From Streptococcaceae bacterium ESL0687 (GTDB lineage Bacteria > Bacillota > Bacilli > Lactobacillales > Streptococcaceae), in the NCBI GenBank assembly GCA_029392475.1, contig CP113940.1:930001-994000 (forward strand): a stretch of 64,000 nucleotides of DNA, written 5' to 3'. The stretch's first letter is position 1. Each line of letters opens with the position of its first letter. The position numbers and the translations under genes were made by a program. Positions 38,518-48,252 of the stretch are shown in pieces. The notes beneath the pieces are model-generated. The model did no database searches. It saw only the letters and a program-made list of their open reading frames with translations, and was not told the DNA's origin.

Positions 38518-39615
38518 TTACATGCTCCATTTGAGGTAGGCATCAATAAAACCATCAATATCTCCGTCCATTACTGCTTGAATGGCACCTGTTTCATAGT
38601 TGGTTCTGTGATCTTTGACCATGTTATATGGGTGGAAAACATAAGAGCGAATTTGGCTTCCCCAGGCGATTTCTTTTTGGTCACCCTTTAGCTCGTCAAC
38701 CTCAGCTTGTTTCTTCTGCATTTCAAGGGCATAAAGCTTAGATTTAAGCATTCCCATAGCTTCTTCCCTATTTTTTAGCTGGCTTCTTTGAGTCTGGCTG
38801 GCTACAACAACTCCTGTTGGAATATGAGTGATTCGGACAGCAGATTCGGTCTTATTGATGTGCTGACCACCGGCACCACTAGCCCTATAAGTATCAATTC
38901 TTAGGTCGTCTGAGTTAATTTCAACGTCAACTGTCCCGTCAAGTTCAGGCAAGACCTCAACTGAACAAAATGATGTATGACGGCGTTTGGCAGAATCAAA
39001 TGGCGAAATACGTACCAGACGGTGAACTCCCATCTCACTTCTTAGGAAACCATAAGCATTGTGGCCTGAGAATTTAAAGGTAACACTCTTAATTCCTGCC
39101 TCATCTCCTGCCTGGTAGTCAAGGATTTCTACCTTGAAGTCATGGGCATTACCCCAGCGCTCATACATTCGCATAAGCATGCTGCCCCAGTCTTGGGACT
39201 CAGTTCCCCCAGCCCCCGGATGAATTTCTAAAATGGCATTCATGTGGTCATATGGCTGGTTTAAAAGCATTTCAAGTTCGTAGGTTTGCATGCGGGCATT
39301 AAGCGTTTTAAGACCCTCTTCAAGCTCCTCTTTCATCATGTCATCTGCTTCTTCTGCAAGCATTTCAAGCATGACACAAAGTTCATCAAAAAGGTCTTGA
39401 ATACTCATAAAATCATCATATTTGGCCTTAAGGGCATTACTTTCATTAATGACCTTTTGGGCTGCTACATTATCATCCCAAAAACCAGGGACTGCCATAT
39501 CATTTTCAAACATGGCAATCTCTTCTTCCAACCTCTCTAGGTCAAGATTTGCACGAAAACTATCAATCTTCGTCTGGTTGTCATCCAGTTGTTTTTTTAT
39601 TTCAAATAATTCCAT
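38518..39615 (-). CDS. prfB: Peptide chain release factor 2, without programmed frameshift
   Basis: RF2 of 365 residues, ends translation at UGA and UAA. The codon-recognition tripeptide SPF is in [11 protein letters not shown], and the hydrolysis motif is in [16 protein letters not shown]. In most bacteria codon 26 is an in-frame UGA bypassed by a +1 shift at CTT TGA C. Here the sequence reads CTT GAC in one continuous frame (around 39540), so the autoregulatory frameshift is absent. AAGGAG lies about 12 nt before the ATG. Confidence 0.96.
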   Translation of the reverse strand: MELFEIKKQLDDNQTKIDSFRANLDLERLEEEIAMFENDMAVPGFWDDNVAAQKVINESNALKAKYDDFMSIQDLFDELCVMLEMLAEEADDMMKEELEEGLKTLNARMQTYELEMLLNQPYDHMNAILEIHPGAGGTESQDWGSMLMRMYERWGNAHDFKVEILDYQAGDEAGIKSVTFKFSGHNAYGFLRSEMGVHRLVRISPFDSAKRRHTSFCSVEVLPELDGTVDVEINSDDLRIDTYRASGAGGQHINKTESAVRITHIPTGVVVASQTQRSQLKNREEAMGMLKSKLYALEMQKKQAEVDELKGDQKEIAWGSQIRSYVFHPYNMVKDHRTNYETGAIQAVMDGDIDGFIDAYLKWSM

Positions 39616-39645
39616 CTTTTAGTGTTTACTCCTTAGATTATCTAT

Positions 39646-40770
39646 CTAACTATACCATAATTCAAGGAGTTTTTCACGTTCGCTCTCGCTGACCTCATTG
39701 GTCAACTTTCTTTTAGAAACAAGGTTTACCATCTCCTGACTGGGCTCTTTGACAAGCTTACCCAGGCTCCAAAAGGCTGAAGCGACAAAAATTTCATTTT
39801 GGCTTTTTTCAATTATTTCTAAAAGTTTGGGAATGCTTGATTTGTCTCTTGCATTAGCTAGAGCATAGATGGCATTTCTCTGTAGAACATTCCTACCTCG
39901 CCAGCTACCGGCGAGTTCACCAAACTTTTCCTTAAATTCCTTGTTGGTTAAATCTAAAAATGGTAAAAGTTCTGGCTGAACAAGCTCCGGGTTTCCCTCC
40001 ATCTGAGGATGGAAATGTGAGTCAATCCCCTTATTATAAGGACAGACCATCTGGCAGATATCACAGCCGTAGATGACTGTCTTCATCTTCTCCCGGTACT
40101 CTTCTGCTAAAATCCCCTTATTTTGAGTTTGAAAGGATAGGCACCTTTGGGCATTCATCCGTCCGTCACCTAAAAGAGCCTTGGTCGGACAAAAATCAAG
40201 ACACCTGGTGCAATCCCCGCAGCCATAATCTACTGGACTGTCTGGAGCTATTTCAAGGTCAGTTATAATTTCACCCAAATAAACATAGCTGCCATATTCC
40301 CGGGTTACCAAAAGCCCATTTTTTCCAATAAAACCAAGGCCTGCCCTAGCAGCTACAGCAACGTCTATCAAAGGGCCTGTATCCACAAAGGCCTTATAGT
40401 CCAAACCACTTATTAAATCCTCAATTCCAGCTATCAACTGACCCAACTTCTCCTGCATGATATTGTGGTAGTCAATGCCCCAGCTGGCCCGAGCAAAAGA
40501 ACCTCTTCGATAGTCAGTTTTTTCAGGTTTTTCCAGTAACTTATTGGGATAAGCTAGGGCCACTGAAATAATGGTCTTGGCTTTATTCAAGGTCAGATTA
40601 GGATTTAGCCTCTCATCTAAATTTTTATGCTCAAAACCAGAGGTATGCCCCTTTTCCTTTTGTTCTTCAAGGCCTGGCCTCATATATTCGAAATCATCAG
40701 CACTTGTAAAACCAATCTTTTGGATATTTAGCCCCTCTGCTAATTTTATTATTTCTGTTTTTAAATCCAT
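39646..40770 (-). CDS. queG: Epoxyqueuosine reductase
   Basis: Cobalamin and Fe-S enzyme that performs the last step of queuosine synthesis on tRNA. Two [4Fe-4S] motifs are visible, GCGDCTRCLDFCPTKAL and YGCDICQMVCPYNKG, with the catalytic region IDYHNIMQEKL before them. HEAT-like repeats form the C-terminus (about 290-370). The in-frame ATG at 40785 would add five residues; the family start MDLKTEIIKLA favours 40770. It is divergent from the DUF402 gene. Confidence 0.93.
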   Translation of the reverse strand: MDLKTEIIKLAEGLNIQKIGFTSADDFEYMRPGLEEQKEKGHTSGFEHKNLDERLNPNLTLNKAKTIISVALAYPNKLLEKPEKTDYRRGSFARASWGIDYHNIMQEKLGQLIAGIEDLISGLDYKAFVDTGPLIDVAVAARAGLGFIGKNGLLVTREYGSYVYLGEIITDLEIAPDSPVDYGCGDCTRCLDFCPTKALLGDGRMNAQRCLSFQTQNKGILAEEYREKMKTVIYGCDICQMVCPYNKGIDSHFHPQMEGNPELVQPELLPFLDLTNKEFKEKFGELAGSWRGRNVLQRNAIYALANARDKSSIPKLLEIIEKSQNEIFVASAFWSLGKLVKEPSQEMVNLVSKRKLTNEVSESEREKLLELWYS

Positions 40771-40864
40771 TTCATTACCATCCACTTTAATTTCTTAAGT
40801 CCATTATACCCTATTGTCCTGGTAAGTTATTTGACAATTTGATACAGACAATTTCACAACACTA

Positions 40865-40873
40865 TGGTATAAT
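40865..40873 (+). promoter_or_regulatory. Promoter of the DUF402 gene
   Basis: The extended -10 TGGTATAAT has the consensus hexamer; CAGACA lies 17 bp upstream as a partial -35. Confidence 0.65.
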
Positions 40874-40913
40874 ATAAAGCGAGATCTTTGAATTCTAGAA
40901 AGTTGGTATTACT

Positions 40914-41444
40914 ATGAAAGCTCTACGTGAGGGCGACTTTATTACGATTCAAAGCTATAAACATGACGGAAGCTTGCATCGTACCTGGCGTGATACGATG
41001 GTGCTAAAAACAAATGAAAATTCTATAATCGGAGTTAACGATCATACCCTTGTTACTGAAGCAGACGAAAGACGGTGGGTTACCCGTGAACCTGCTATTG
41101 TTTACTTTCATAAGAAATACTGGTTTAACATCATTGCCATGATTCGTGACAATGGTGTTTCCTACTACTGCAACCTTGCTAGTCCATATACTCTGGATGA
41201 TGAAGCCCTAAAGTATATTGACTACGATTTGGATGTAAAGGTATTTCCAGATGGTGAAAAGCGTCTACTTGATGTTGAGGAATATGAACGCCACAAAAAA
41301 CAAATGGGGTATTCCCCCCAAATTGACTACGTTCTTAAGGAGAATGTTAAAATTTTAGTTGATTGGATAAAAAATGAGCGTGGCCCCTTCTCTGAAGAAT
41401 ACATTAAAATTTGGTACGATCGTTACAACCAATTAAGGCAGTGA
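40914..41444 (+). CDS. DUF402 family nucleoside tri/diphosphate phosphatase-like protein
   Basis: Protein of 176 residues of the UPF0374/DUF402 family. The N-terminal part has [19 protein letters not shown], and conserved acidic residues come later ([19 protein letters not shown], with [15 protein letters not shown]). Related staphylococcal and streptomycete proteins hydrolyse nucleoside tri- and diphosphates (Ntdp); that activity is inferred here. It starts with ATG after a weak AGAAAG sequence, and ends in its own terminator. Confidence 0.85.
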   Translation: MKALREGDFITIQSYKHDGSLHRTWRDTMVLKTNENSIIGVNDHTLVTEADERRWVTREPAIVYFHKKYWFNIIAMIRDNGVSYYCNLASPYTLDDEALKYIDYDLDVKVFPDGEKRLLDVEEYERHKKQMGYSPQIDYVLKENVKILVDWIKNERGPFSEEYIKIWYDRYNQLRQ

Positions 41445-41456
41445 TTCTGCCTTTTT
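41435..41456 (+). terminator. Terminator of the DUF402 gene
   Basis: AAGGCAG and CTGCCTT arms with a 5-nt loop followed by a T-rich run; the stop codon lies in the loop region. Confidence 0.8.
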
Positions 41457-41503
41457 CTTTTGGGCTCATACCCCAGGAATTTTTTTATTCCCTAAAAAGC
41501 CAA

Positions 41504-41534
41504 CAAAAAAACTATCACCTAGTGATAGTTTTTT
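41504..41534 (-). terminator. Terminator of the purine permease gene
   Basis: AACTATCAC and GTGATAGTT with a 3-nt loop, flanked by A7 and T7, so it can act on both strands. Confidence 0.85.
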
Positions 41535-41540
41535 TATATC

Positions 41541-42986
41541 TTACATGATGGCAAGAATTCCGAAGTTAGCAATAAATAGTGCTACAACAATCCAAACAAT
41601 TGGATGGATTTCAGAGAATTTACCACGGATAAATTTAACAAGGGTGAACATGATGAATCCTGCTGCAATCCCGTATGAGATGCTGTAGGCTAGACCCATG
41701 AAGACACTTGTAAAGAAGGCTGGAATTGCCTCATCAAGGTCTGTCCAGTCAATATCAGTAAAGCTTGATAGCATCATCATCCCAACAATAATTAAAACAG
41801 GTGCTGTTGCTTGAGTAGGTACAATAGCAAGGACTGGTGAGAAAAGACTTGAAACCATGAATAAGATGGCAACAACTACAGCAGTAAGACCTGTACGTCC
41901 ACCTGCACCAATACCAGCTGCTGATTCCACGTAAGTAGTTGTATTTGAAGTACCAAATACAGCTCCAATTGAAGTTGCTACAGCATCAGAGATAAGAGCA
42001 CGGTCCATCTTAGATGAAACTCCGCTTCCTTCTTCAAGGGCTTTTTCATCCTCTTCAGAGAAGATACCAGTTTTACGTCCTGTACCGATAAAGGTTCCAA
42101 GAGTATCAAAAGTATCAGATAGGCTGAAGGCAAGGATTGTCATAAAGACCTGAGGAATTTTTGAACTATCAGAGAAAAGTGATCCCATTCCTTCATGACC
42201 AAAGGCTGCACCAAAAGTAGTTCCAAGTTCTTTAAAGGCTACACCGATATTGTTTTCCTTAAGAAGAGTTGATAGATCAACCTTAACAACTCCAGTTAAA
42301 ACAGCAAGAACTGTTGTCGCAAGAATTGAAAGAAGAACTCCACCTTTGATATTTTTTAAAACAAAGAACATAGTGATTGCAATACCAGCTAGAGCTAGAA
42401 GAACTGCTGGATCATTGAATTTTACAAGTTCAGGTACGATTCCACTATTTGAAATGATACTTGCTTTACCCTCGTCAGCTCCTTTACCAAGAACTGTATA
42501 AGTACCTGGGTCACTCAAGAACTGGAGAAGGCCTGCATTTTTAATCCCAACATAGGCAATGAAGATTCCGATACCCCCACCGATAGCATGTTGGAGGCTG
42601 ATTGGAATAGCCTTCATGATAGCCTTACGAATGCGAGTTACTGTGATTACAATATTTACAATCCCACAAATGAAAACCATGGCTAGAGCTTGTTGCCAGC
42701 TATAACCTAAGGCTGAAACTACTGTAAAAGTAAAGAAGGCATTAAGTCCCATCCCTGGAGCCTGAGCATAAGGAAGGTTGGCATAAAGCCCCATGATTAA
42801 GGTCCCAATAACACTTGCAATAATTGTTGCTAAAAAGACTGCTTGGGTTGGCATTCCTGTTTGACCTAGGACACTAGGGTTAACAAAGAGGATATAACTC
42901 ATGGCAAAGAAGGTTGTCATTCCGGCCATAATCTCAGTACCAACAGTGGTACCATTTTCTTTTAGTTTGAAAAATTTTTCTAACAT
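41541..42986 (-). CDS. NCS2 family purine (xanthine/guanine/hypoxanthine/adenine) permease
   Basis: Permease of 481 residues with about 13 helices, of the AzgA branch (PbuG/PbuO type). Typical segments are AGMTTFFAMSYILFVNP near residue 30, YAQAPGMGLNAFF and the TTYVESAAGIGAGGRTGLTA region. The in-frame extension to 43028 is unlikely because AAGGAG lies 6 nt before the ATG at 42986 (MLEKFFKLK, the family start). A promoter at 43027-43054 gives a leader of only about 34 nt, too short for a purine riboswitch. Confidence 0.9.
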   Translation of the reverse strand: MLEKFFKLKENGTTVGTEIMAGMTTFFAMSYILFVNPSVLGQTGMPTQAVFLATIIASVIGTLIMGLYANLPYAQAPGMGLNAFFTFTVVSALGYSWQQALAMVFICGIVNIVITVTRIRKAIMKAIPISLQHAIGGGIGIFIAYVGIKNAGLLQFLSDPGTYTVLGKGADEGKASIISNSGIVPELVKFNDPAVLLALAGIAITMFFVLKNIKGGVLLSILATTVLAVLTGVVKVDLSTLLKENNIGVAFKELGTTFGAAFGHEGMGSLFSDSSKIPQVFMTILAFSLSDTFDTLGTFIGTGRKTGIFSEEDEKALEEGSGVSSKMDRALISDAVATSIGAVFGTSNTTTYVESAAGIGAGGRTGLTAVVVAILFMVSSLFSPVLAIVPTQATAPVLIIVGMMMLSSFTDIDWTDLDEAIPAFFTSVFMGLAYSISYGIAAGFIMFTLVKFIRGKFSEIHPIVWIVVALFIANFGILAIM

Positions 42987-43026
42987 ACGTCTCCTTAAAA
43001 ATAAACATTTATAAACTATAATAACC

Positions 43027-43054
43027 ATTTTACGTTATTTTTTATAAATTTCAA
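43027..43054 (-). promoter_or_regulatory. Promoter of the purine permease gene
   Basis: TTGAAA (43054-43049) and TAAAAT (43032-43027) are 16 bp apart; transcription would begin near 43020. Confidence 0.6.
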
Positions 43055-43134
43055 GCAATTTCTTAAAATTAACCTATATTTTTTTGGCTATTGTTCACCT
43101 TTTACCCCTAGATATTTATAATTACTAATTAATA

Positions 43135-43143
43135 TGTTATAAT
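43135..43143 (+). promoter_or_regulatory. Promoter of the HAD phosphatase gene
   Basis: The extended -10 TGTTATAAT is followed directly by the palindrome TTACCGGTAA, which could be an operator. TTTATA lies at the -35 position. Confidence 0.55.
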
Positions 43144-43175
43144 TACCGGTAAATTGATATAAACAGGAGTTAAAA

Positions 43176-43985
43176 ATGAATAAAAAATTAATCGCCATCG
43201 ACCTTGATGGAACCACCTTAAAATCTGATAATACAGTCAGTGATTATACCAAAGATGTTTTTAAAAGGGTTCAAGATGCAGGGCATTCAATTGTTATTGC
43301 TACCGGACGCCCTTACAGGATGGCAATTGATATTTATAAGGAACTTGAGCTTGATACGCCAATGATTAACTTTAACGGATCAATGACCATAAAACCTGGC
43401 CATAAAAATTGGGCCCATAAAAAAGAAAGCCAAATTGAAAGGGAAATTGTCCATAGCCTGCTTGAAAATCAAAAAAGTTTCCAACTTGACTTCCTTGCAA
43501 CTGAGTACCGTAAGAAATTCTTTATTAATAACTTTGAGGCCGTGACGCCTGAACTTTTTGGAATTGAAAAATTTTACCCCCATCATAAATTAGAGGTAAG
43601 TAAGCTTACCAATAATCCTAATGCCCTACTTCTTCAAACAACAGCTGAAGATAAGGAAGAGGTAGCCCGTGAGATAAATGATTTTTATAAAAATCAAATT
43701 AGTGTGGCTGCCTGGGGTGGACCCAACTCCATCCTTGAAATTGTCCCTAAAAATATAAGCAAGGCCAGCGGACTTAAGCACCTACTTAATGTTTTAAATG
43801 TCGATAAAAATAATCTAATGGCCTTTGGCGATGAGCAAAATGATATCGAAATGTTTAAACTAGCAGGGGATAGCTACGCCATGAAGAATGCTAATCCAGT
43901 CCTTCTCGAATATGCTAAAAACCAAACTGAATGGACCAACAATGAGGACGGGGTGGCCCGGACCCTTGAAAAAATTCTTTTATAA
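43176..43985 (+). CDS. HAD family hydrolase (Cof/YidA type)
   Basis: Sugar-phosphate phosphatase-like protein of 269 residues. Motif I is IAIDLDGTTLKSDN with the nucleophile Asp, motif II lies near MINFNGSMT, and motif IV is AFGDEQNDIEMFKLAG. A C2 cap domain (about 85-190) places it in the Cof subfamily. The substrate cannot be read from sequence. An AGGAG ribosome-binding site lies upstream and the gene is monocistronic. Confidence 0.9.
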   Translation: MNKKLIAIDLDGTTLKSDNTVSDYTKDVFKRVQDAGHSIVIATGRPYRMAIDIYKELELDTPMINFNGSMTIKPGHKNWAHKKESQIEREIVHSLLENQKSFQLDFLATEYRKKFFINNFEAVTPELFGIEKFYPHHKLEVSKLTNNPNALLLQTTAEDKEEVAREINDFYKNQISVAAWGGPNSILEIVPKNISKASGLKHLLNVLNVDKNNLMAFGDEQNDIEMFKLAGDSYAMKNANPVLLEYAKNQTEWTNNEDGVARTLEKILL

Positions 43986-43990
43986 AAAAT

Positions 43991-44021
43991 AAAAAACCTA
44001 GGTATATGTCCTAGGTTTTTT
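43991..44021. terminator. Bidirectional terminator between the HAD gene and cmk
   Basis: AAAAAACCTAGG and CCTAGGTTTTTT with a 7-nt loop, shared by convergent genes. Confidence 0.88.
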
Positions 44022-44035
44022 ATTTTTCGCTAACT

Positions 44036-44704
44036 TTAAGCTGTAAGCTCACGAGCCTTATCTTCAATGAATTTAACCACATCCTCAATCGACATTCCTG
44101 TCGTGTCTAAGTAAATAGCATCCTCTGCTTGAACAAGAGGAGAAGTTTTTCTAGTGCTATCCTTATGGTCACGTTCAGAAATTTCAATTTTTAGGCTTTC
44201 AAGATCTGACGGAATTCCCATCTCAAGGTTTTGTTTGTGACGGCGCTCAGCCCTTTCATCAACACTTGCTACCAAAAAGATTTTAAGTTCTGAATCAGGT
44301 AAAACGACGGTTCCAATGTCTCGACCATCCATGACAATACCACCGTGGCTGGCAATAAACCTTTGAGCTTCAACCAGATATTCACGAATTTCAGGCATGG
44401 CTGCAATTTTTGAAACAGAGGCTGTAACATCTTTTTGCCTCACAGCATCTGTTACATCAACTTCTCCCAAATAAACCAGTTGACGACCACTGCCATCATT
44501 GCCAAAACTAATTGGATTTTCCCGCAAGAGACCGATGATTTGATCTACATCTTCTGTCTCATTATTTAAGGCCAGATAGGTTGCGGCCCTATACATGGCC
44601 CCTGTGTCTAAATAAACCAAACCAAGATCTCGACCAATAATCTTTGCTACAGTACTTTTACCACTTGAAGCAGGGCCGTCTATAGCAATCTTTATATCTC
44701 TCAT
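44036..44704 (-). CDS. cmk: Cytidylate kinase
   Basis: CMP/dCMP kinase of 222 residues. P-loop [12 protein letters not shown], the [12 protein letters not shown] segment and the substrate-binding [13 protein letters not shown] are all clear. It makes CDP and dCDP for nucleic acid and lipid synthesis. It follows the LysM protein gene after 8 bp on the same transcript. Confidence 0.96.
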   Translation of the reverse strand: MRDIKIAIDGPASSGKSTVAKIIGRDLGLVYLDTGAMYRAATYLALNNETEDVDQIIGLLRENPISFGNDGSGRQLVYLGEVDVTDAVRQKDVTASVSKIAAMPEIREYLVEAQRFIASHGGIVMDGRDIGTVVLPDSELKIFLVASVDERAERRHKQNLEMGIPSDLESLKIEISERDHKDSTRKTSPLVQAEDAIYLDTTGMSIEDVVKFIEDKARELTA

Positions 44705-44712
44705 TATTACTC

Positions 44713-45264
44713 CTATTTAAGCTTAATTACTTGACCTGGGTAGGCAAACCAAGTGTCTACAGTCATTCCATTTGCAGCAGCGATTTGACTTGCTGGAACC
44801 CCTGTACGAGCTGCAATCTGATTAATACCTTCTCCAGCTACAACTTCTGTTGTATTACCAGTTGCTACCTCACTTGAGCTTGAAGTTGCCTCAGCTTCTG
44901 AACTTGAAACTTGAGGAGCTGAACTTTCAGCCTCTTGACTTGTAGGTGTGCTTGATGCTGCTGGTGTACTTTCTGCAGGAGCTTGGCTAGATTCTCCTGC
45001 TGCTTGTGATGTACTTGCTGGTGTGCTTGCTACCAGTTCACTTGAGTCACTAGTATAGAAGGAATTTGAAATTTTTGAGTTATCAGTCACCTGATTACTC
45101 CACAGTAAAGTAGCGATTATTACACCAATAATCATAAAAAGTCCAATTACTAAAAATGTCAGAAACCTAGTACTTGCTGTCTTTTTTGAGGCAGTCTTTC
45201 CCTCTCCTTGATTCCCATCATTTTGATATACTTTTTTGTTCCATGGTTCTTTGTTGTTAGCCAT
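44713..45264 (-). CDS. Membrane-anchored LysM domain protein
   Basis: Protein of 183 residues. A short cytoplasmic part is followed by one membrane helix (about 32-52), a Ser/Thr/Ala/Glu-rich extracellular linker (about 75-135), and a single C-terminal LysM domain with [19 protein letters not shown] and AYPGQVIKL. The LysM should bind peptidoglycan. No enzymatic domain is seen. The order LysM protein-cmk, divergent from ferredoxin, is conserved in streptococci; the function is not known. Confidence 0.85.
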   Translation of the reverse strand: MANNKEPWNKKVYQNDGNQGEGKTASKKTASTRFLTFLVIGLFMIIGVIIATLLWSNQVTDNSKISNSFYTSDSSELVASTPASTSQAAGESSQAPAESTPAASSTPTSQEAESSAPQVSSSEAEATSSSSEVATGNTTEVVAGEGINQIAARTGVPASQIAAANGMTVDTWFAYPGQVIKLK

Positions 45265-45286
45265 TGTGCCTCATCCTCTCTTTAAT

Positions 45287-45315
45287 TTGACTTTTTACAA
45301 TTTTACTATTACTAT
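45287..45315 (+). promoter_or_regulatory. Promoter of the ferredoxin gene, leaderless arrangement
   Basis: TTGACT (45287-45292) and TACTAT (45310-45315) are 17 bp apart, and the ATG follows after exactly 6 nt with no ribosome-binding site. A divergent TAAAAT (minus strand, 45305-45300) for the LysM gene lies between the two elements, so the promoters overlap. Confidence 0.65.
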
Positions 45316-45321
45316 CTTTAT

Positions 45322-45528
45322 ATGAAAATTAAAATATTACCTGATAAGTGCATTGCCTGCGGTCTTTGCCATAGCTTCGCCCCTACAATCTTCGACTACC
45401 ATGATAATGGAATCGTTAAGTTTTATAAGAACCAGTCAGATGAACTTGATAATCTTGAAGGACCTGAGGCCAATCAAGTTATTCAATCAATCAAAGAGTG
45501 CCCGACTCACGCAATCATTAGGCTTTAG
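45322..45528 (+). CDS. Ferredoxin, single [4Fe-4S]
   Basis: Ferredoxin of 68 residues. Cys10, Cys13 and Cys16 (CIACGLCHSFAP) and Cys60 (KECPTHAI) are the four ligands of one [4Fe-4S] cluster. The C-terminus lacks a second cluster. Electron partners are unknown. The 3' end overlaps the convergent EbsA-like gene by 11 bp. Confidence 0.93.
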   Translation: MKIKILPDKCIACGLCHSFAPTIFDYHDNGIVKFYKNQSDELDNLEGPEANQVIQSIKECPTHAIIRL

Positions 45529-46024
45529 GGCCTCTTTTTTTTGCAATTCTTGCCTCTTCATCTTCGTAGGCTGTGAAATAATCATCAGCATTTCCAATTA
45601 GATATGTTTCTCCCTTGAAGAAAGGATTGGAAACCAGAGCGTCAAGAAAATATTTTTTGGTCCATTTTTTCATATAAAAAACCCGGCCACTAGGCCAGCG
45701 ACCACAATATATTTTTATGCGGTGCTTAGATACTGCAATCTTAGAAATGCTTGTGATTCTAATTCTCTTAGGTAAACCAGGAAAGCTTGAATAGATTAAA
45801 AGTTCATCTTTTCCTTCAACAATCTCAAAATACCTATGAATTCCTGCTATGATTAAAACTAAAAAGGCCAAGAAAAACAGCAGGGAAGGTTCGGCACTTG
45901 TTGTATCTTCATACAAAAGCGCCATACTCAAAAACACCGGTATAAAGGCAAAACTCCAATAGATAATTAAAAGACTTAATTCAGGCTGCCAGTGGTACCT
46001 TAATTTCCCAAAAATTTTTATCAT
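45518..46024 (-). CDS. EbsA-like membrane protein
   Basis: Protein of 168 residues. Two N-terminal helices (about 17-37 and 46-65) precede a soluble domain of about 95 residues with FEIVEGKDELLIYSSFPGLP, of PH-like character. The start MIKIFGKLRYHWQPELS and the position between ferredoxin and pepT match the EbsA family of streptococci and lactococci. The enterococcal name refers to pheromone-binding surface properties; the biochemical role is unknown. Confidence 0.75.
   Translation of the reverse strand: MIKIFGKLRYHWQPELSLLIIYWSFAFIPVFLSMALLYEDTTSAEPSLLFFLAFLVLIIAGIHRYFEIVEGKDELLIYSSFPGLPKRIRITSISKIAVSKHRIKIYCGRWPSGRVFYMKKWTKKYFLDALVSNPFFKGETYLIGNADDYFTAYEDEEARIAKKRGPKA
45519..45542 (+). terminator. 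Terminator of the ferredoxin gene inside the EbsA-like gene
   Basis: AGGC and GCCT with a 6-nt loop followed by T8. The stem is short; it lies in the last codons of the opposite-strand gene. Confidence 0.5.
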
Positions 46025-46103
46025 TAATAAACAAAATCTCCTAAAACTTATAATTACGTTTATAATAACACAAAGTTAATCCTCCGGTTACTATAAACTT
46101 TAA

Positions 46104-47330
46104 TTATTCAGCATTTAATCTTGCAATCTCAATAATTGTCGCAACTGCTTGCTCCATGGTTTCAAGACTAACAAATTCAAAACGCCCATGCATGTTCTCT
46201 CCACCAGCAAAAATATTTGGTGTAGGAATTCCCATGAAGGAGATTTTACTTCCGTCAGTTCCCCCGCGAACTGCTTCAATTAGTGGTTTGATTTCAAGAT
46301 TTTCCATGGCCTTTTGGGCAAGGTCAATAATTGACATATCTTGTTCAATAATTTCTGCCATATTGTAGTACTGGTCATTTATTTCAACAGAAACACGAGG
46401 TGTATCATAGGCTTCATTCATCTTCTCAGCCAGATTAACCATCTCCTGCTTCATGCTTTCAAAAATCTTGCGGTCATGATCACGGATGATGTAAACGCTA
46501 GTTGCTTCCTCAGGAGCACCAGACATATCTGCCAGGTGGAAGAAGCCTTCACGACCTTCAGTTAATTCAGGACGAGCACCTTCTGGTAGGGCATTATGGA
46601 AATCAATGGCAAGCTGAAGGGCATTGACCATTTGATTTTTGGCAGTTCCTGGGTGGACATTTTTACCCTGGAAGTGAACCTTAGCTCCTGCAGCATTAAA
46701 GGTTTCATATTGGAGTTCACCAAGGGGTCCTCCGTCAATAGTATAGGCAAAATCAACATCAAAATCTTCAACGTCGAATTTGTTAGCCCCAATCCCAATC
46801 TCTTCGTCAGGACCAAAACCAACACGAATTTCCCCGTGTTTTACCTCAGGATGCTTAACCAGGTAGTCAATTGCTGTCATAATTTCAGCAATCCCACTCT
46901 TATCGTCAGCCCCTAAAAGAGTAGTTCCATCAGTTGTAATTAGAGTTTGACCCTCATAATTATTTAAGTTTGGAAAATCCTTTGGATCGAGCTTAAAGCC
47001 ACTATCTCCAAGATCAATCACACTTAGATCATAGTTTTCAATAATCTGCGGATTAACGCCTTCTGCATTGAAATCAGCCGTATCCATGTGGGCAATAAAG
47101 CCAATTTTGCGACTTTCTTTATCTGTATTTGCCGGAAGAGTACCAATAACATAGCCATTATTTTCTAGGTAATGAACATTTTGCAGTCCAACCTCTTCCA
47201 TCTCCCCAGCAAGTTTTTGGGCAAATGCAACCTGGCTCGCAGTACTTGGAGTTGTTTGGCTTGTTTCGTCTGAACGAGTATTAACTTTTACATAAGAGAT
47301 AAAACGGTCTAATAACTTTTCATATTTCAT
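46104..47330 (-). CDS. pepT: Peptidase T (tripeptidase)
   Basis: Zinc aminotripeptidase of 408 residues (M20B). Metal and catalytic residues are in [41 protein letters not shown] and [18 protein letters not shown]. It releases amino acids from tripeptides in the cytoplasm, part of the peptide-based nutrition of lactic acid bacteria. The frame extends to 47387, but [10 protein letters not shown] at 47330 with GGGAG 9 nt upstream is the family start. Confidence 0.95.
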   Translation of the reverse strand: MKYEKLLDRFISYVKVNTRSDETSQTTPSTASQVAFAQKLAGEMEEVGLQNVHYLENNGYVIGTLPANTDKESRKIGFIAHMDTADFNAEGVNPQIIENYDLSVIDLGDSGFKLDPKDFPNLNNYEGQTLITTDGTTLLGADDKSGIAEIMTAIDYLVKHPEVKHGEIRVGFGPDEEIGIGANKFDVEDFDVDFAYTIDGGPLGELQYETFNAAGAKVHFQGKNVHPGTAKNQMVNALQLAIDFHNALPEGARPELTEGREGFFHLADMSGAPEEATSVYIIRDHDRKIFESMKQEMVNLAEKMNEAYDTPRVSVEINDQYYNMAEIIEQDMSIIDLAQKAMENLEIKPLIEAVRGGTDGSKISFMGIPTPNIFAGGENMHGRFEFVSLETMEQAVATIIEIARLNAE

Positions 47331-47469
47331 ATTTAGAAACTCCCTTTTTCTATATTTATTATTGGATTTGTGCCATCTAAAAGACACATTAATAACTTGT
47401 AATCTACCTACTTATTTTAGCAAAAAATTTCCGTAAATACCTGAAAGTTTTGTCAGATTTCAAACTTTA

Positions 47470-48252
47470 TTACAGGTCCATAAACGGATTTGTCCGAGCC
47501 CTACTTTCAAAAATCTCAACTCCACTTGTAAGCTCCCTAAGTTTAGCCGCCACAAGAGGAATAAAGGCCTTCTCAATATAGTGTCCCGGATCAAGGGCTA
47601 AAAGTCCCTGGCTGAGCATGTCCTGACCAGTATGGTAGTAAATATCCCCTGTGATATAAAGGTCAGCCCCCTTTTTAAGGGCATCCTTATAAAAACTACC
47701 TCCACTACCTCCGCAGATGGCAACCCTTCTTATACTTGTTGACTGGTCTCCCGTATAAGAAACCAGGCGAATGGTCTCAAGGTCAAAGGCTTTTTTAGCT
47801 CTTTCAATGAAGGAAGCAAGGCTTTCTGCCTCAATGTCACCAATCCGGCCGATACCTTGATTTTCTGAAGTTTCAGTCAAATAAGTAGTATTTTTAATAG
47901 CTAGCTCTTGGCAGAAATAATCATTTAAACCACCATTAACAATATCAATGTTAGTATGGCTTACATAGACAGAAATTCCAGCCCTGACAAGATCTAAAAT
48001 CATTTTTTCTTGAGGATTTTTAGCATTAAGACTGGCCAAGGGTCTAAAAATTATGGCATGTTTAGCTAAGATACAGTCAACCTTAAGATCAATGGCCTCC
48101 TGAACAGTCTCTTCCCTGATATCTAAGGTTACAAGAACCCTTTTAAGATTACCATCAAGACTTCCAACTTGAAGGCCACAGGCATCGTCTTTCATGGAAA
48201 GCTCCTGGGGACAGAAGCTCTCATAGGCCTTGAAAAAATCACTAGCTATCAT
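47470..48252 (-). CDS. Nif3-like dinuclear metal-binding protein
   Basis: Protein of 260 residues of the NIF3/DUF34 family (GTP cyclohydrolase I type 2 homologue in some annotations). Metal-binding residues are seen in AKHAIIFRP, VYVSHTNIDIVNGG and the C-terminal DPGHYIEKA. Its function is not settled. It overlaps trmK by 4 bp, the usual pairing in Firmicutes. Confidence 0.9.
   Translation of the reverse strand: MIASDFFKAYESFCPQELSMKDDACGLQVGSLDGNLKRVLVTLDIREETVQEAIDLKVDCILAKHAIIFRPLASLNAKNPQEKMILDLVRAGISVYVSHTNIDIVNGGLNDYFCQELAIKNTTYLTETSENQGIGRIGDIEAESLASFIERAKKAFDLETIRLVSYTGDQSTSIRRVAICGGSGGSFYKDALKKGADLYITGDIYYHTGQDMLSQGLLALDPGHYIEKAFIPLVAAKLRELTSGVEIFESRARTNPFMDL

Noticed and set aside
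39541-39546. RF2 programmed frameshift site
   Set aside because: CTTGAC reads through in one frame; there is no in-frame TGA and no upstream internal Shine-Dalgarno sequence at this point.
42987-43060. Purine riboswitch or PurR box before the NCS2 permease
   Set aside because: The predicted leader is only about 34 nt and contains no conserved riboswitch core or PurBox-like CCGAA sequence.
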